From positions 5,153,985 through 5,217,984 of the forward strand of contig NC_088776.1 of NCBI RefSeq assembly GCF_954871325.1: 64,000 bases of DNA. Reading direction: 5' to 3'. The stretch comes from Gordionus sp. m RMFG-2023. Lineage: Eukaryota; Nematomorpha; Gordioida; Chordodea; Parachordodidae. The position numbers and the translations under genes were made by a program. Shown piece by piece: positions 32,501 to 39,039 of the stretch. The notes beneath the pieces are model-generated. The model had not been told where the DNA came from and did not search any database. It was given only the letters and a program-made list of their open reading frames with translations. Numbering within the stretch: position 1 is the stretch's first letter; every line of letters begins with the position of its first letter.

Positions 32501-35060
32501 TGGACCTTTATTTTTTGACCAAGCCAGGTGAAGACCCTCAGTAAAAAAAAATTTTTGGCCTAAAAAATAATTCCCAATTACGTCCCAAGCCCATAATAGG
32601 TTTGACAAAAATTCCAAAGCCCAGCCCAAGCCCATAAACAAAAATTTAATTTTTTTTTATTACCCTTTCGCGCCCGAAATATTTCCCATGAACAAAAAAT
32701 ACTTGTACTTTGATATAATAAAATATTCATTTTGACATTTTGATATAATAAAATAATGATTTTGACAGGTTAATGATAAAATACGAAATAATAAATATTG
32801 TTTTATAAATTAATATCTCTAAGTACCAACCATTAGTTTCTTTAAATATAAAAATTAATTGATTAAAAATTTTGATGACAAATGATCTTGCTGGGCTAGA
32901 AAGGGTTAATGAAAATAAACAATATTTAAATATATTTAGTCAATCATGTAGTTAAAATCAGATGATCTTTTGTTCAAGAGTTTATATGTTTATTTTATGA
33001 TTGTAAGATTAATATAATTAATGGGAATAAAGTTAAAGTTTTATGATAATATTTGTTTGTATATTTTAGAGTATGTGTTATAAAAGTTATTAGAAGAAAA
33101 AAAAGGCAATATTTCATTAAATTAGCAACTGTTTTAAATAATCTAAATTTAAATATTTTAGGCCCAAGCCTAGTTTCAAAAAATATAACGTACTTTCAAA
33201 AATACGAAAAACTTACCAAAAAAAGTAAAAGAACTCAAAAATGAGTGAACTTACAAAAAAAATCAAAGAGCTTACGACCAATATAAGAACTTACAAACTC
33301 AATATTTTCTTAAACAAATATAAGACTTAATACCAACAAATTGAGAACTCAAAAGTGTTCAAATATTTTATTTAATATAATTAAAACAAAATATTATCAG
33401 AAAAGTGATAATTATTAACATTATTTTGAGAAACTTCAAAGAAAAAAATTGATCATTATAAAAAAATTGATAAAAAATATTGAAAAAATTAATAATTTTT
33501 GAAAATGTAAGCACAAATTAATAATGATTTGAAAAAAATTGATTACACAAAAATAGTGTTGTTAAACGGCTCGTTTTGAGTCGATTTTTAAAAACGGCTA
33601 ACTCAATATTTCATCCATTACGCAACCCTGAAGAATTTGCTCATAGAAGGAACAAAGGTTTAGACATATATTATCAAAATCTCAAGGCTTAAGCAATATT
33701 TTTCTAATAAAAATATTGAGTTAGCCGTTTTGAAAAATCGACTCAAAACGAGCCGTTTAACACTACACAAAAACGATAAAAAAATGTCAGTATAAAATGA
33801 TTGACATTACATATATATATAAACAGTTATGGCACCTAGCCCATTAAAAAAAATTTTTTTTAACCCAGGTCTGGCCCAGACCTGCTAGAAAATATGATAT
33901 TAGACTGATACCCGGTTCATGAAGGTCTCTGATTGTGAGAGTTGTTTACATATATCATTATAATGCAAAGAATCAGCTGTAATTTTGCTATCAATAGATT
34001 GCATAGCTTAAGCAAATCCCACTTACTATAAATGCAGTTTATGTTATCTTAATTGGAAAATATATTTTAAATTATCATCTAACAATTTATTTTTCATGAG
34101 AATCATATATTGAATAGAAAAAATGAGAAAATATAAATATGCAATTAATCAGCTTGATTTGTAAGGCACAAATAGTTCTAAAACCATTGGTAGCAATAAA
34201 TTTTGCACAAAAGATATTTCAAACAAATGACAATCAGATTAAAAATTTAAGGATTTTATAAAATTTAAAAAAAGGGATTAAATTTTATTTTTTAAAGGTG
34301 GTACCTTGTCATTCGCCTATATGGGGTATCATCAAATGAAGATAGTATTTTAAATCCATCATTTCCAGAATTATTATTCTGTCTTTTGGATTTAATCATA
34401 AATTTACAAAACTTATTTAAATTATAAGTATCTGACACCAGGGTAATAACATTTTTATCAAGATTCTCTACTCTACATCTAATGCTATTAATATTATCTT
34501 CAAGGTTGATCTTTTTCATTCCATATATAAAAGTGTTATTAAGCTTAGTGTTCACATTATTGTAACAGTTAGATCTAATATTTTCAATATACAGATGATC
34601 AATTGGCAAATTTCTTATTAAAGTATTATTTTGATCTAAATTATTAAAATATATGTTTGGATAAAAATCTAAATTAGTGCTTGATTGAATTGTTTTGGAG
34701 GTATTTTCTTTTATTTGTTTTATATCCCAATAAATATTAATTAACTCAACAACATCACCTAAATAAGATAGATATTTATAAGTATATTATAATCTACTTT
34801 GAGAAAAATATGATGCTGGTAAAGAACTACGATTAGTCTTTTCAAACTCTAACATCAGATGGCATGATTTACTTATATACACCCTAATAAGAGTAAGGTT
34901 AGACAAGTTTCCATCACCCTTGTCCTCATCACATAAATTTCGCCGTTGACTTAATTATATATTGGCATTGCATTAATATTTAGAAATACTTTAATTTTTT
35001 TATCTCTGCCTCTCTCTCATTCTTTAGCCAAATAAATTGATTCTCGATAAACGAGTTCAT
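2026..35060 (-). CDS. IGHMBP2: IGHMBP2/SMUBP2-type superfamily 1 helicase, exons 1-10 (3' end outside window)
   Basis: Predicted ATP-dependent 5'-3' RNA/DNA helicase. Members of this family associate with ribosomes and are relatives of UPF1. Exons on the minus strand: 34990-35060, 34798-34949, 34305-34758, 30848-31068, 30576-30787, 28937-29030, 7054-7262, 3632-3729, 2932-3249 and 2026-2527. All junction phases agree, giving 777 codons without a stop. Visible motifs: start [20 protein letters not shown]; Walker [10 protein letters not shown] (residues 346-354); motif Ia SSSNVAVDN; motif II DECSQ (467-471); motif [11 protein letters not shown] (491-498); QYRM (578-581); and SPYSFQ at the end. 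The order and flanking residues (for example [18 protein letters not shown] before the helicase core) fit IGHMBP2 better than UPF1. Motifs V and VI and any R3H or zinc-finger domain lie left of the window. Loops between motifs are long and Asn/Ser-rich. Confidence 0.87.
2673..2885. mobile_element. Diverged foldback MITE in helicase intron 9
   Basis: Fills most of the 404-nt intron. The left part (GTGTTG, then AAAAACGGCTAG) and right part (TAAATCTAGCCGTT) are inverted relative to each other and match the arms of the TA-flanked foldback family at 10386, 24236, 33556 and elsewhere. It is more diverged than those copies. Confidence 0.5.
2932..3729 (-). CDS. IGHMBP2: IGHMBP2-like exons 8-9 (motifs III and QYRM)
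   Basis: Exon 8 (3632-3729) follows an AAG acceptor and encodes [12 protein letters not shown] and [15 protein letters not shown], nearly identical in layout to the vertebrate motif III region. Donor GTAAAT. A 382-nt intron leads to exon 9 (2932-3249), which encodes [11 protein letters not shown], then a roughly 50-residue insertion rich in Asn, Ser and Phe, then [20 protein letters not shown] and ATRVL. The QYRM motif and the following helix are diagnostic of UPF1/IGHMBP2-like helicases. The split Asp codon across the intron restores the frame. Confidence 0.9.
3790..4125. repeat. hAT-like GC-rich subterminal repeat pair
   Basis: Two GC islands (3855-3915, with CCCGGCCCGGCCC, and 4084-4106, with GGTCGGGCCAGG) lie in inverted sense around an A+T core. 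This resembles the subterminal repeats of the hAT elements at 23802 and 1-1706. No clean terminal repeat or target duplication was seen. Confidence 0.35.
4163..5760 (-). mobile_element. Decayed LINE, reverse transcriptase and C-terminal part
   Basis: Read on the minus strand, 5760-5160 shows reverse transcriptase blocks in changing frames: [54 protein letters not shown] and a YLND position in place of the usual YxDD. These fit the non-LTR retrotransposon clade whose RT carries GVxGGCEAAVH and EGVQQGDPLG. The segment 4384-4163 continues with [13 protein letters not shown] and KNQKYSH, which match the conserved region downstream of RT in the same clade (WDxTxxDTxAPS). Several frameshifts and stops are present, so it is dead. 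The ends are not resolved. It lies in helicase intron 7. Confidence 0.7.
5761..7053. other. Rest of helicase intron 7
   Basis: A+T rich, with no supportable gene. Bases 5761-5860 hold repeated TATCTAGATAT-like words. Bases 6832-6990 hold GC-rich words (GGTGGGTCGGGTTCGG, GGCTCGATCCGAATTC) like hAT subterminal sequence. The minus-strand ORF at 6185-6370 is A+T-driven and unconvincing. Confidence 0.4.
7054..7262 (-). CDS. IGHMBP2: IGHMBP2-like exon 7 (motif II DECSQ)
   Basis: A 209-nt exon with acceptor TTCACAG and consensus donor CAG/GTGAGA. It begins with a low-complexity stretch (TNSNASSIN) and a charged helix, then encodes [16 protein letters not shown] and [11 protein letters not shown]. 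This is the Walker B/motif II region that binds magnesium and links ATP hydrolysis to movement. The family's usual sequence here is a cysteine or threonine-rich strand followed by DE.xQ, so the assignment is firm. Confidence 0.9.
7661..7674. repeat. Poly-G run, 14 G
   Basis: Uninterrupted G run following TTTATTTATTTTATT-like sequence in a strongly A+T-rich intron. See the other G runs near 43371, 57296 and 58640. Confidence 0.9.
7675..9074. other. Intron 6 stretch without genes
   Basis: No coding signal. GC-rich words at 7770-7850 (GGACCCGGGGCGGGTTCC) and 8160-8230 (GGGCCGGTCCGCGC) look like opposite ends of a degraded hAT-type element, but terminal repeats were not found. Confidence 0.35.
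9075..9285. mobile_element. hAT-like terminal fragment
   Basis: GC-rich words (TCGGGCCAGGTGG, GTCCGGGC, CGGGCCGTGCCGGGC) are followed by GGACCTTGAAGACCTCTG, which read on the minus strand begins CAGAGGTCTTCAAGGTCC. This matches the CAGAG-type ends of the elements at 23802 and 32489. The other end is not recognisable. Confidence 0.5.
9286..10385. other. Intron 6 stretch with one repeat word
   Basis: No gene seen. Bases 9756-9790 (ACCATAGACTTATATTAACA and flanks) recur inverted at about 12775-12810, so both may be ends or copies of one unnamed repeat. Confidence 0.35.
10386..10593. mobile_element. TA-flanked foldback MITE, copy
   Basis: Begins GTGTTGTT after TA and ends CCGTTTAACAACAC before TA. 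The two halves are complementary along most of the 208 bp. The TA flanks point to a Tc1/mariner-type target. It has no coding capacity. Confidence 0.75.
10594..13627. other. Intron 6 stretch, A+T rich, no supported genes
   Basis: The two ORFs near 11284-11712 are low-complexity A+T frames. A repeat word at 12775-12810 is the inverse of 9756-9790. Bases 13005-13055 hold GC words (GGGCCAGTC, GAGGGCCCAGG) of hAT-like flavour. Confidence 0.35.
13628..13861 (-). CDS. Small unknown ORF inside helicase intron 6
   Basis: Not recognised. A 77-codon ORF on the minus strand has base composition well above its surroundings (many GC-rich codons) and a believable composition: Lys/Arg/Thr-rich, with [14 protein letters not shown], then [20 protein letters not shown]. 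The same frame stays open upstream to about 13970, and part of it ([17 protein letters not shown]) also looks coding, so the piece may be an exon rather than a complete gene. It is not part of the helicase, because exons 6 and 7 join in phase without it. It may be a nested gene, a processed fragment or a transposon gene. Confidence 0.35.
   Translation of the reverse strand: MNLENLTWKERPEGNTQQGATTKTGGEKIRKRSREKFKTKDNKTAIRYTLHQHLCQSNPSSQLLKDLENRLSTTLKV
13976..15341. other. Intron 6 stretch without genes
   Basis: A+T-rich, with scattered short words and no supportable coding frame. ORFs at 14748-15017 and its antisense partner are low-complexity Lys/Phe frames. Confidence 0.4.
15342..15581. mobile_element. 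TA-flanked foldback MITE with CTTT microsatellite
   Basis: Starts GTGTTGTTAAACGGCTC after TA and ends GAGCCGTTTAACAACA. The middle holds a TTTC/TTCC microsatellite at about 15378-15405, which makes this copy longer than its relatives at 24236 and 33556. Confidence 0.75.
15730..15795. repeat. Short inverted repeat related to the MITE at 51726
   Basis: ATATATGTGTTAATGTCA is followed closely by TGACGCTAACATATATA, an inverted pair of about 60 bp. The TGACGCTAACATATATA end also closes the element at 51726-52086, so this may be an internally deleted relative. Confidence 0.4.
15796..16417. other. Intron 6 stretch without genes
   Basis: A+T-rich sequence; nothing supportable. Confidence 0.4.
16418..17550 (-). 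mobile_element. hAT-derived repeat unit A
   Basis: First copy of a roughly 1.1-kb unit also found at 22868 (B) and 25226 (C). On the minus strand it reads [47 protein letters not shown] and [15 protein letters not shown] in more than one frame. This is the pattern of the C-terminal half of a ZBED-like hAT transposase, up to just before its LPSSAPVERLF-type block. A 68-bp segment at about 17396-17463 is duplicated in tandem at 17464-17533 (CATATCATCTTGGGCAGC in both). The upstream part of the unit is non-coding. Confidence 0.6.
17552..17690. repeat. GTCGA-rich repeat next to unit A
   Basis: Starts GTGTTGTTAAAAAGTCGAG after a TA, sharing only the outer bases of the foldback family. It then carries repeated GAGTCG/GTCGA words in both orientations. 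Probably a separate MITE end. Confidence 0.35.
18005..19140. repeat. Satellite of about 115-bp period, about 10 copies
   Basis: The landmark GTAAAYATGTTAAATTA recurs near 18046, 18160, 18280, 18397, 18515, 18620, 18735, 18855, 18970 and 19083, giving a spacing of roughly 105-120 bp. Most units from 18300 on also carry the palindrome TGACAATTGTCA and the word TACCATAGAAAAG. Units toward the left are more diverged. The array stops abruptly at the Ty3/Gypsy-like fossil. Confidence 0.85.
19198..20273 (-). mobile_element. Reverse transcriptase / RNase H part of the Ty3/Gypsy fossil
   Basis: Shows Ty3/Gypsy RT landmarks: [41 protein letters not shown], the catalytic YYMDD box, and then [25 protein letters not shown] and PVIFFSRIF leading into RNase H. 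Fossil; part of the broken element. Confidence 0.85.
20500..20690. repeat. C-rich minisatellite, about 24-bp unit
   Basis: Units of the form TTATTTCCCCCCTAAAAG recur about eight times between the reverse transcriptase and protease parts of the fossil. This strongly strand-biased C-rich tract lies in an A+T-rich region. Confidence 0.85.
20717..21280 (-). mobile_element. Protease-like part of the Ty3/Gypsy fossil
   Basis: Lies between the knuckle region and reverse transcriptase and reads with the hydrophobic-strand pattern of retropepsins ([15 protein letters not shown]...). Its position in the order gag-protease-RT supports the call. Part of the broken element. Confidence 0.55.
21311..22108 (-). 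mobile_element. Gag nucleocapsid-like part of the Ty3/Gypsy fossil
   Basis: Contains a run of CCHC zinc knuckles, for example [28 protein letters not shown] and [14 protein letters not shown], the nucleic-acid-binding signature of retroelement Gag. The part upstream of the knuckles has a hydrophobic stretch and no recognised capsid domain. Confidence 0.75.
22349..22478. repeat. Tandem duplication in the leader of the Gypsy-like fossil
   Basis: Two units of about 65 bp start ACTTGTATATTCTGTTCAA at 22349 and 22414. They lie between the candidate primer-binding region (GGTGCCGTGACC on the minus strand, near 22481-22492) and gag. Confidence 0.7.
23802..24770. mobile_element. Non-autonomous hAT element with perfect 8-bp target duplication
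   Basis: Ends CAGAGATAATCCCGGG and (reverse) CAGAGGCCTGCAGAGG. It is flanked on both sides by ATATATAA (23794-23801 and 24771-24778). Subterminal GGGCCGGGCC repeats occupy both ends. No transposase was found. It is inserted in unit B and itself carries the foldback MITE at 24236-24453, giving three nested levels. Confidence 0.92.
24236..24453. mobile_element. TA-flanked foldback MITE, best-preserved copy
   Basis: Starts GTGTTGTTAAACGGCTCG after TA and ends CGAACCGTTTAACAACA before TA. Almost the whole 218 bp folds on itself. Inserted in the hAT element at 23802-24770. Confidence 0.88.
25226..26366 (-). mobile_element. hAT-derived repeat unit C, with start of a fourth unit
   Basis: Uninterrupted 1.14-kb unit, head-to-tail with B. 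The minus-strand remnant [20 protein letters not shown] is the same as in A and B. Bases 26367-26396 repeat the first 30 bases of the unit (GATAACCTATGCCCC...), so a fourth copy begins and breaks off. Confidence 0.6.
26532..28653. mobile_element. Inverted-duplicate hAT transposon
   Basis: Ends CAGGCATCTGCAAAACTTAG and (reverse) CAGATATCTGCAAAACTTAG. The 8-bp flanks (ATATAAAT / ATTTATAT) agree at six positions. The left arm holds transposase sequence on the minus strand (27314-27093: [12 protein letters not shown]). The right arm holds a related copy on the plus strand with more of the protein (about 27500-28140: VAKE-like [24 protein letters not shown] and HNLNLI), all with frameshifts. The two arms are inverted copies for roughly 700-900 bp each, so the element is a near palindrome rather than a normal hAT. 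Confidence 0.75.
28654..28936 (+). mobile_element. hAT transposase fragment beside the inverted-duplicate hAT
   Basis: A plus-strand frame at about 28772-28881 reads [14 protein letters not shown] and DEIDTFFG, which resembles hAT transposase sequence near the C-terminal region. It abuts the insertion at 26532-28653 and may be the older element it landed in. Confidence 0.35.
28937..29030 (-). CDS. IGHMBP2: IGHMBP2-like exon 6 (motif Ia)
   Basis: A 94-nt exon after the acceptor AATTCAG. It encodes [20 protein letters not shown], the single-strand nucleic-acid contact motif Ia of SF1 helicases, and continues QNDSDANED. It ends at donor GTAATT after one base of a split Asp codon. That codon is completed exactly by the next exon 21.7 kb away, which supports the long-intron model. 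Confidence 0.85.
29031..30575. other. Helicase intron 5
   Basis: 1545 nt without a supportable gene. A+T-rich, with a C-rich tract at 30150-30168 (CCCCCCCCCTCCCCC). Confidence 0.6.
30576..31068 (-). CDS. IGHMBP2: IGHMBP2-like exons 4-5 (Walker A)
   Basis: Exon 4 (30848-31068) begins after an AAG acceptor. It encodes [10 protein letters not shown]... and [12 protein letters not shown], equivalent to the ALIALKKY and SLIEVLFG blocks of the family. A 60-nt intron (GTTTAT...TTAG) separates it from exon 5 (30576-30787). Joining them yields [14 protein letters not shown], equivalent to LDTSQKEAVLFAL, directly upstream of the ATPase core. Exon 5 carries the nucleotide-binding P-loop [12 protein letters not shown]. 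It also has an extra Pro/Asp-rich stretch of about 25 residues before the P-loop that the usual family members lack. It ends at the unusual donor GTTATT after RKK. Confidence 0.87.
31422..31796. mobile_element. hAT MITE with CAGTGGCGTAGC ends and perfect 8-bp duplication
   Basis: Starts CAGTGGCGTAGCCAGG and ends in the inverse, CGTAGCTACGCCACTG. It is flanked by TGGCGTAT on both sides (31414-31421 and 31797-31804). The 375-bp interior has GC-rich subterminal blocks and no ORF. It lies in helicase intron 3. The 8-bp duplication fits the hAT superfamily. Confidence 0.92.
32489..33931. mobile_element. Non-autonomous hAT element, 1.44 kb
   Basis: Ends CAGAGATCTTCATGGACC and (reverse) CAGAGACCTTCATGAACC. 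Flanks ATCGTAAC / ATTGTGAG agree at five of eight positions, suggesting an old insertion. Subterminal words include AAGCCCAGCCCAAGCCC and GGTCTGGCCCAGACC. It carries the foldback MITE at 33556-33763. It lies in helicase intron 3. Confidence 0.75.
33556..33763. mobile_element. TA-flanked foldback MITE, copy
   Basis: Starts GTGTTGTTAAACGGCTCG after TA and ends CGAGCCGTTTAACAC before TA. It is a close relative of the copy at 24236, and both are nested in CAGAG-type hAT elements. Confidence 0.85.
34305..35060 (-). CDS. IGHMBP2: IGHMBP2-like exons 1-3 (N-terminal 1B region)
   Basis: Exon 1 (34990-35060) starts at ATG 35060 and encodes an acidic/basic helix like the family's N-terminus. Intron 1 is 40 nt (GTATTT...TTAAG). 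Exon 2 (34798-34949) ends in LPASYFSQ. Intron 2 is 39 nt (GTAGAT...TTTAG). Exon 3 (34305-34758) carries [11 protein letters not shown], which lines up with the GDIVGLYD region of vertebrate IGHMBP2, and ends DDTPYRRMT, matching its NDVTYRRLKKAL. Exon 3 has an extra stretch of roughly 85 Asn-rich residues between these two blocks. Reading straight through the exon 3 donor (GTACCA) gives a stop a few codons later, which can mislead gene finders into ending the gene there. The assignment rests on spaced short matches plus phase agreement. Confidence 0.75.
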
Positions 35061-38000
35061 CTAATAGAGGGAAAAATAATAAATTTTAAAAAAAATCAAA
35101 ATTTAAAAATATCATGTAACCACTGATTCACGTCAAAAGTTAGAAAGATGGCGGAAGGAAAACATGCATTTTAAACATTTTATCAAATATAATATATAGA
35201 CAACAAGAAATTCATCATTTAAATTTCAATTTCAAGTCGCATAATTTAAAAATATTTATATTAAAACTAATATTTTTTTTATAATAACCCAACTCAAGAA
35301 ATTTGCAACTACTGGAAATTTTTAATTAGATTGGATAAAATATATTTAAAACTAAACAAATATATTAAAGGCTAGAGAGATATGGATTAGGGTTAATTAA
35401 AGATTTGAGAGATATAGGTTGCAAAGGTATATTAAAAATGGTTTTTTACTAATGAATGCCTATTGAATGTTTGATTTTTCAAGGGCATGTGTACAAGATT
35501 GGCTTTTTAATCAAGGCGTAAGGTGATACAGTCTAGTTTTTTATTGTCTTTTATCAGGTTCTAAGGTAGAAGGTATATTGTCTGATAGTGCCATGTTGGT
35601 TATGTTAATTACATTGGGTATGAATGCCTATATCAGTGATATATATAATGGTCTTAATATATTTAGCGTCTAATCATTAGTAACCATTATGATTATGGAT
35701 AGGGAAGATTGTTAAATTCCTTTAATTGGTTCAATAAAAGATAAACCATGGAATGCGCAACATAAGAATATCCTTGTCTTTTTTAATGATGCTTATTATT
35801 CGGGGTGTTTTTAGTAGAGTGTTTTAATCATAAATTTTCAGGGATGTCTTAAGATACTGGTCTAAAATATTAAATTGATTAATTAAAATTTCGGGTGCGA
35901 AACTTGAAGATATAAAAGCTGCCAGTAATAGGAAGGGCGGATCGGATGCAGATTCCTTCACTTTTTAGAGGATGCTTGCATACATGACAACTATCAAAAT
36001 TCAATGTATATTATTCTTTCTAAACAGGATTTTATTAATATCTCGTATTTTGATAGGGAATCTATATGTAAAAATATTAAATGAATGTATAAAGAATTTT
36101 TGATAGGAAACAAGGCGTCATGATTTGATCATCATTGTGAGTCTGTTCAAAAAATTGTAACTGCAGCTTCCCCAACTATCTCTGTTCTTGACCGATTAGT
36201 TCGGAGCTGTTATGTATCATTTCATATTGAGGAAAAAGGGAAAGCCGAGACCAGAGCTCGTGTTTTCATATACCAGTTAAATTATTAATGATGATGGGGA
36301 TTTTCAATGTTTCAGAAAGAGGGCACGACAGTACTATCATCAAGGTTACAAATTATTGATTAAATTGCATTTAGCATTTGTAACAGATATTATCCATTGG
36401 ATCTAAACAAAATAATTCTGGACTAAAGTCAGTAATTTATACCTTTGGGATTGGATAATATGTGTATCAAATTTTAGAGCTGTTGGAGTCAAATAGTAAC
36501 CTAGAATTATTTGCGCTTATTCTTAAAATTATGGGTGAAGGCAAAAATAAAGTGATTTCTGTTAATGCTTCTGAAAGCGTTGTTAAAATCGAGTTTTAAA
36601 ATATATGGAGATAGGCATCGCTATTTTCCAGAATTTAGCAGGTAGTGTGAGTGGCTGCTTCACATCCATTTTATCCCCAAAATTTAGTTCGTTAAAATAA
36701 TTAAATAAAAATTTATGAAATATTCAATAAAAATATAAAAGTATTAATCAATTATATGTAATACGAATTTAAAAATCATTAAATTATATAATATATTTAT
36801 TAATGATAGAATATCCATGATTTTCGTTAATATAAAAAAATTAATAATCTGTCATCTGTCATGTGTTATAAAATTTCTTCATCTTCTATGACGACATATA
36901 TATGACAGGTGAAATGATTTAATTATAAGATGTTAGAATAGAGTAGCAATTATAAATCCTATTTTAAATTTTTTTTATGAAAGTTATTATATTTTTAAAC
37001 ACCAAAGATTTATTAAAAAAACATTCTAGAGCTTATAGACATGTTCATGATTTCCCATAAAATGGGTTTACACTATTAAACTGGTTTTACGGCAATAAAA
37101 TCCATTAGAGTTCTCTAGGTCTACTTATTGAATGAAGCATATATATGACAAGATTGTCATTGGATGCAAACACTCCTCAAAAACCAACGCCTACCCCTTA
37201 AAAAATATACACCACCCTCGGTGGCAATGTTTTCTCATTAACAATTACATGTTTTTAATTATACTGGTATTCCTTTTAAAAATTTTAAAAAGAAGGCTTA
37301 AATTATTTTAGATCTACTACCAACTATCAAAATATTGTGAATATAAAAGAGTTATTTTTTAGATATGAATTCAATTAAAAACCCCACATTCACAATGAAT
37401 ACATTATTATATATTGTTTGAGTTTGCCTAGAATGTCTAACCCTTTTAAATTACATTTTAAAGGATAGTAGAACTTTTATTTGGAAAATAATGTCAATGA
37501 TTCTGCGCATTATCAACAATATCGTTTGGCATATTATATTTTGTAAATTGTATAACGTTATTTTATGTGATATACATTTTTACCTCAATGATTTATCTTG
37601 GATCTAAAAAGTGATCTTATATTATAAAAATCATTAGTTACCTTTTTATAATAAAAATTTGTTTGAAATAAAAATTTTATTCCCTTCGAAAAAGCAATTC
37701 TCTCAAAACCGACATATAATATTCTATTTATTGGCAAGACTTTTCCCTTCTTGTCAACAATTAATATCATTAGTTATTAAGTTTTGTCTTTTTATATTTA
37801 GAAAATATAAGATATAATAAAATAATAATTTTTTTATTTTTGGGTATTTCCTGAGAAAATAATCGTAAAATTATTCTTAAGAAAACAATCGTAAAATTAA
37901 CAAAATAATAAAAGAAACTATTAAGTTTATGGATAGGATAATATTTGAAAATTAAAAATAATAAAAAAATCAGTGTTACTTTACAGTTAATGGAATATAT

Positions 38001-38388
38001 TAACACAAAAAGTAAATATTTTATAGCTTCTATGACCATTTAAAAGGTTATATTTTATTTATAAGGGATAGTTCGAATTCTATCCTTTCCTTTTTTCATT
38101 TTCTTATTAGTTATTGTTTGCTAAAATTACATTACTAAATTGCTTACTTTTATTTCTTTTCTCAAATAGTAATTTTATATGACATCGTTTGAATAAAATT
38201 ATGTTAATATAATTTTTTTTTATATACTATTGATTTTTCCGTAATTTGACTTTATAACCAATCATGAAATGGACGAAAATTTTACGATCAAGTTCCTTAC
38301 GATTAAAGACATGAAATCTTTATACACACATGTTTGACGTTTTTGTGATAAACATTTTTTTTATATTTGTTTGAGAGGTTAGCTTAGC
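35061..38388. other. Divergent intergenic region between helicase and transporter
   Basis: Separates two start codons pointing away from each other. Bases about 35400-36600 on the plus strand read as broken coding-like runs (GSKVEGILSDSAMLVML, NILVFFNDAYYSGCF, PTISVLDRLVRSCYVS, EEKGKAETRARVF) with many stops. This is probably a decayed unrecognised gene or element. The rest is A+T-rich. No promoter element could be named with confidence. Confidence 0.4.
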
Positions 38389-39039
38389 ATGAAAGAATCA
38401 CTATCGCATTTGCCAAAACCTCTTATTATATTTTTGGTTGTCGCATTATATTGGTTTACTAATTTAATCCGTCATGATTATATCATTTTTTTAGGATTAT
38501 TTCTATATCTTTAGTTTTTATTAACAAATATCTACTAAGTGATGAAATTTTTCAGGTATATTTTTTAATATACACATGAATGAATAAATTCTCAAAGCTA
38601 AAAACTCCACTTATGATAACGTGGTTTCAATGTGTGATAAGTTTACTCTTATGTGTTAGTATTAATTTATTATCCAAATTTGTTGGAATAATAAATGTAC
38701 CAGCTTGTCCAATTAATTATAAAATATGTGAAGAGGTAGACCAATTTAATTATTATTAATTTTGTTTAGTCTTTTCCATTAGCAATAATCTTTGTAGGAA
38801 TGATAATTTTCAATAATTTGTGTTTAAAACATGTTGGTATATCTTTTTATTATATTGGAAGATCATTGACTACAGTTTTTAATGTGGTAAGTTTTATAAG
38901 AATTTTGAAAAATATACATGTAAAGATAAGATATTTGTTTATTTTATACTAAGACAAAGAACATCCCTTAGAGTAATTATGTGTTGTGTAATTATTATAG
39001 CTGGATTTTTATTGGGAGTTGATCAAGAAAATGTAACAG
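38389..39039 (+). CDS. SLC35C1: SLC35C1 exons 1-5 with four ultra-short introns
   Basis: Five exons packed in 651 bp. The introns are 41 nt (GTTTAC...TTTAG), 42 nt (GTATAT...AAAG), 34 nt (GTAGAC...TTTAG) and 44 nt (GTAAGT...ATAAG). Exon 1 ends in the first two bases of a Trp codon completed by exon 2. The exons encode the first transmembrane segments, including NKYLL and GRSLTTVFN, a conserved region among triose-phosphate/nucleotide-sugar transporters. Exon 5 ends at donor GTTTGA after VDQENVT. Each intron is needed to keep the frame. Confidence 0.92.

Noticed and set aside
34292-34609. Separate small gene ending in MTRYHL
   Set aside because: The stop lies just past a GT donor; the frame joins in phase to exon 4 and its end matches the helicase's YRR block, so it is helicase exon 3.
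37585-38039. Two minus-strand ORFs upstream of SLC35C1
   Set aside because: Phe/Ile/Leu/Asn/Lys-dominated frames typical of A+T-rich non-coding DNA; no splice support.
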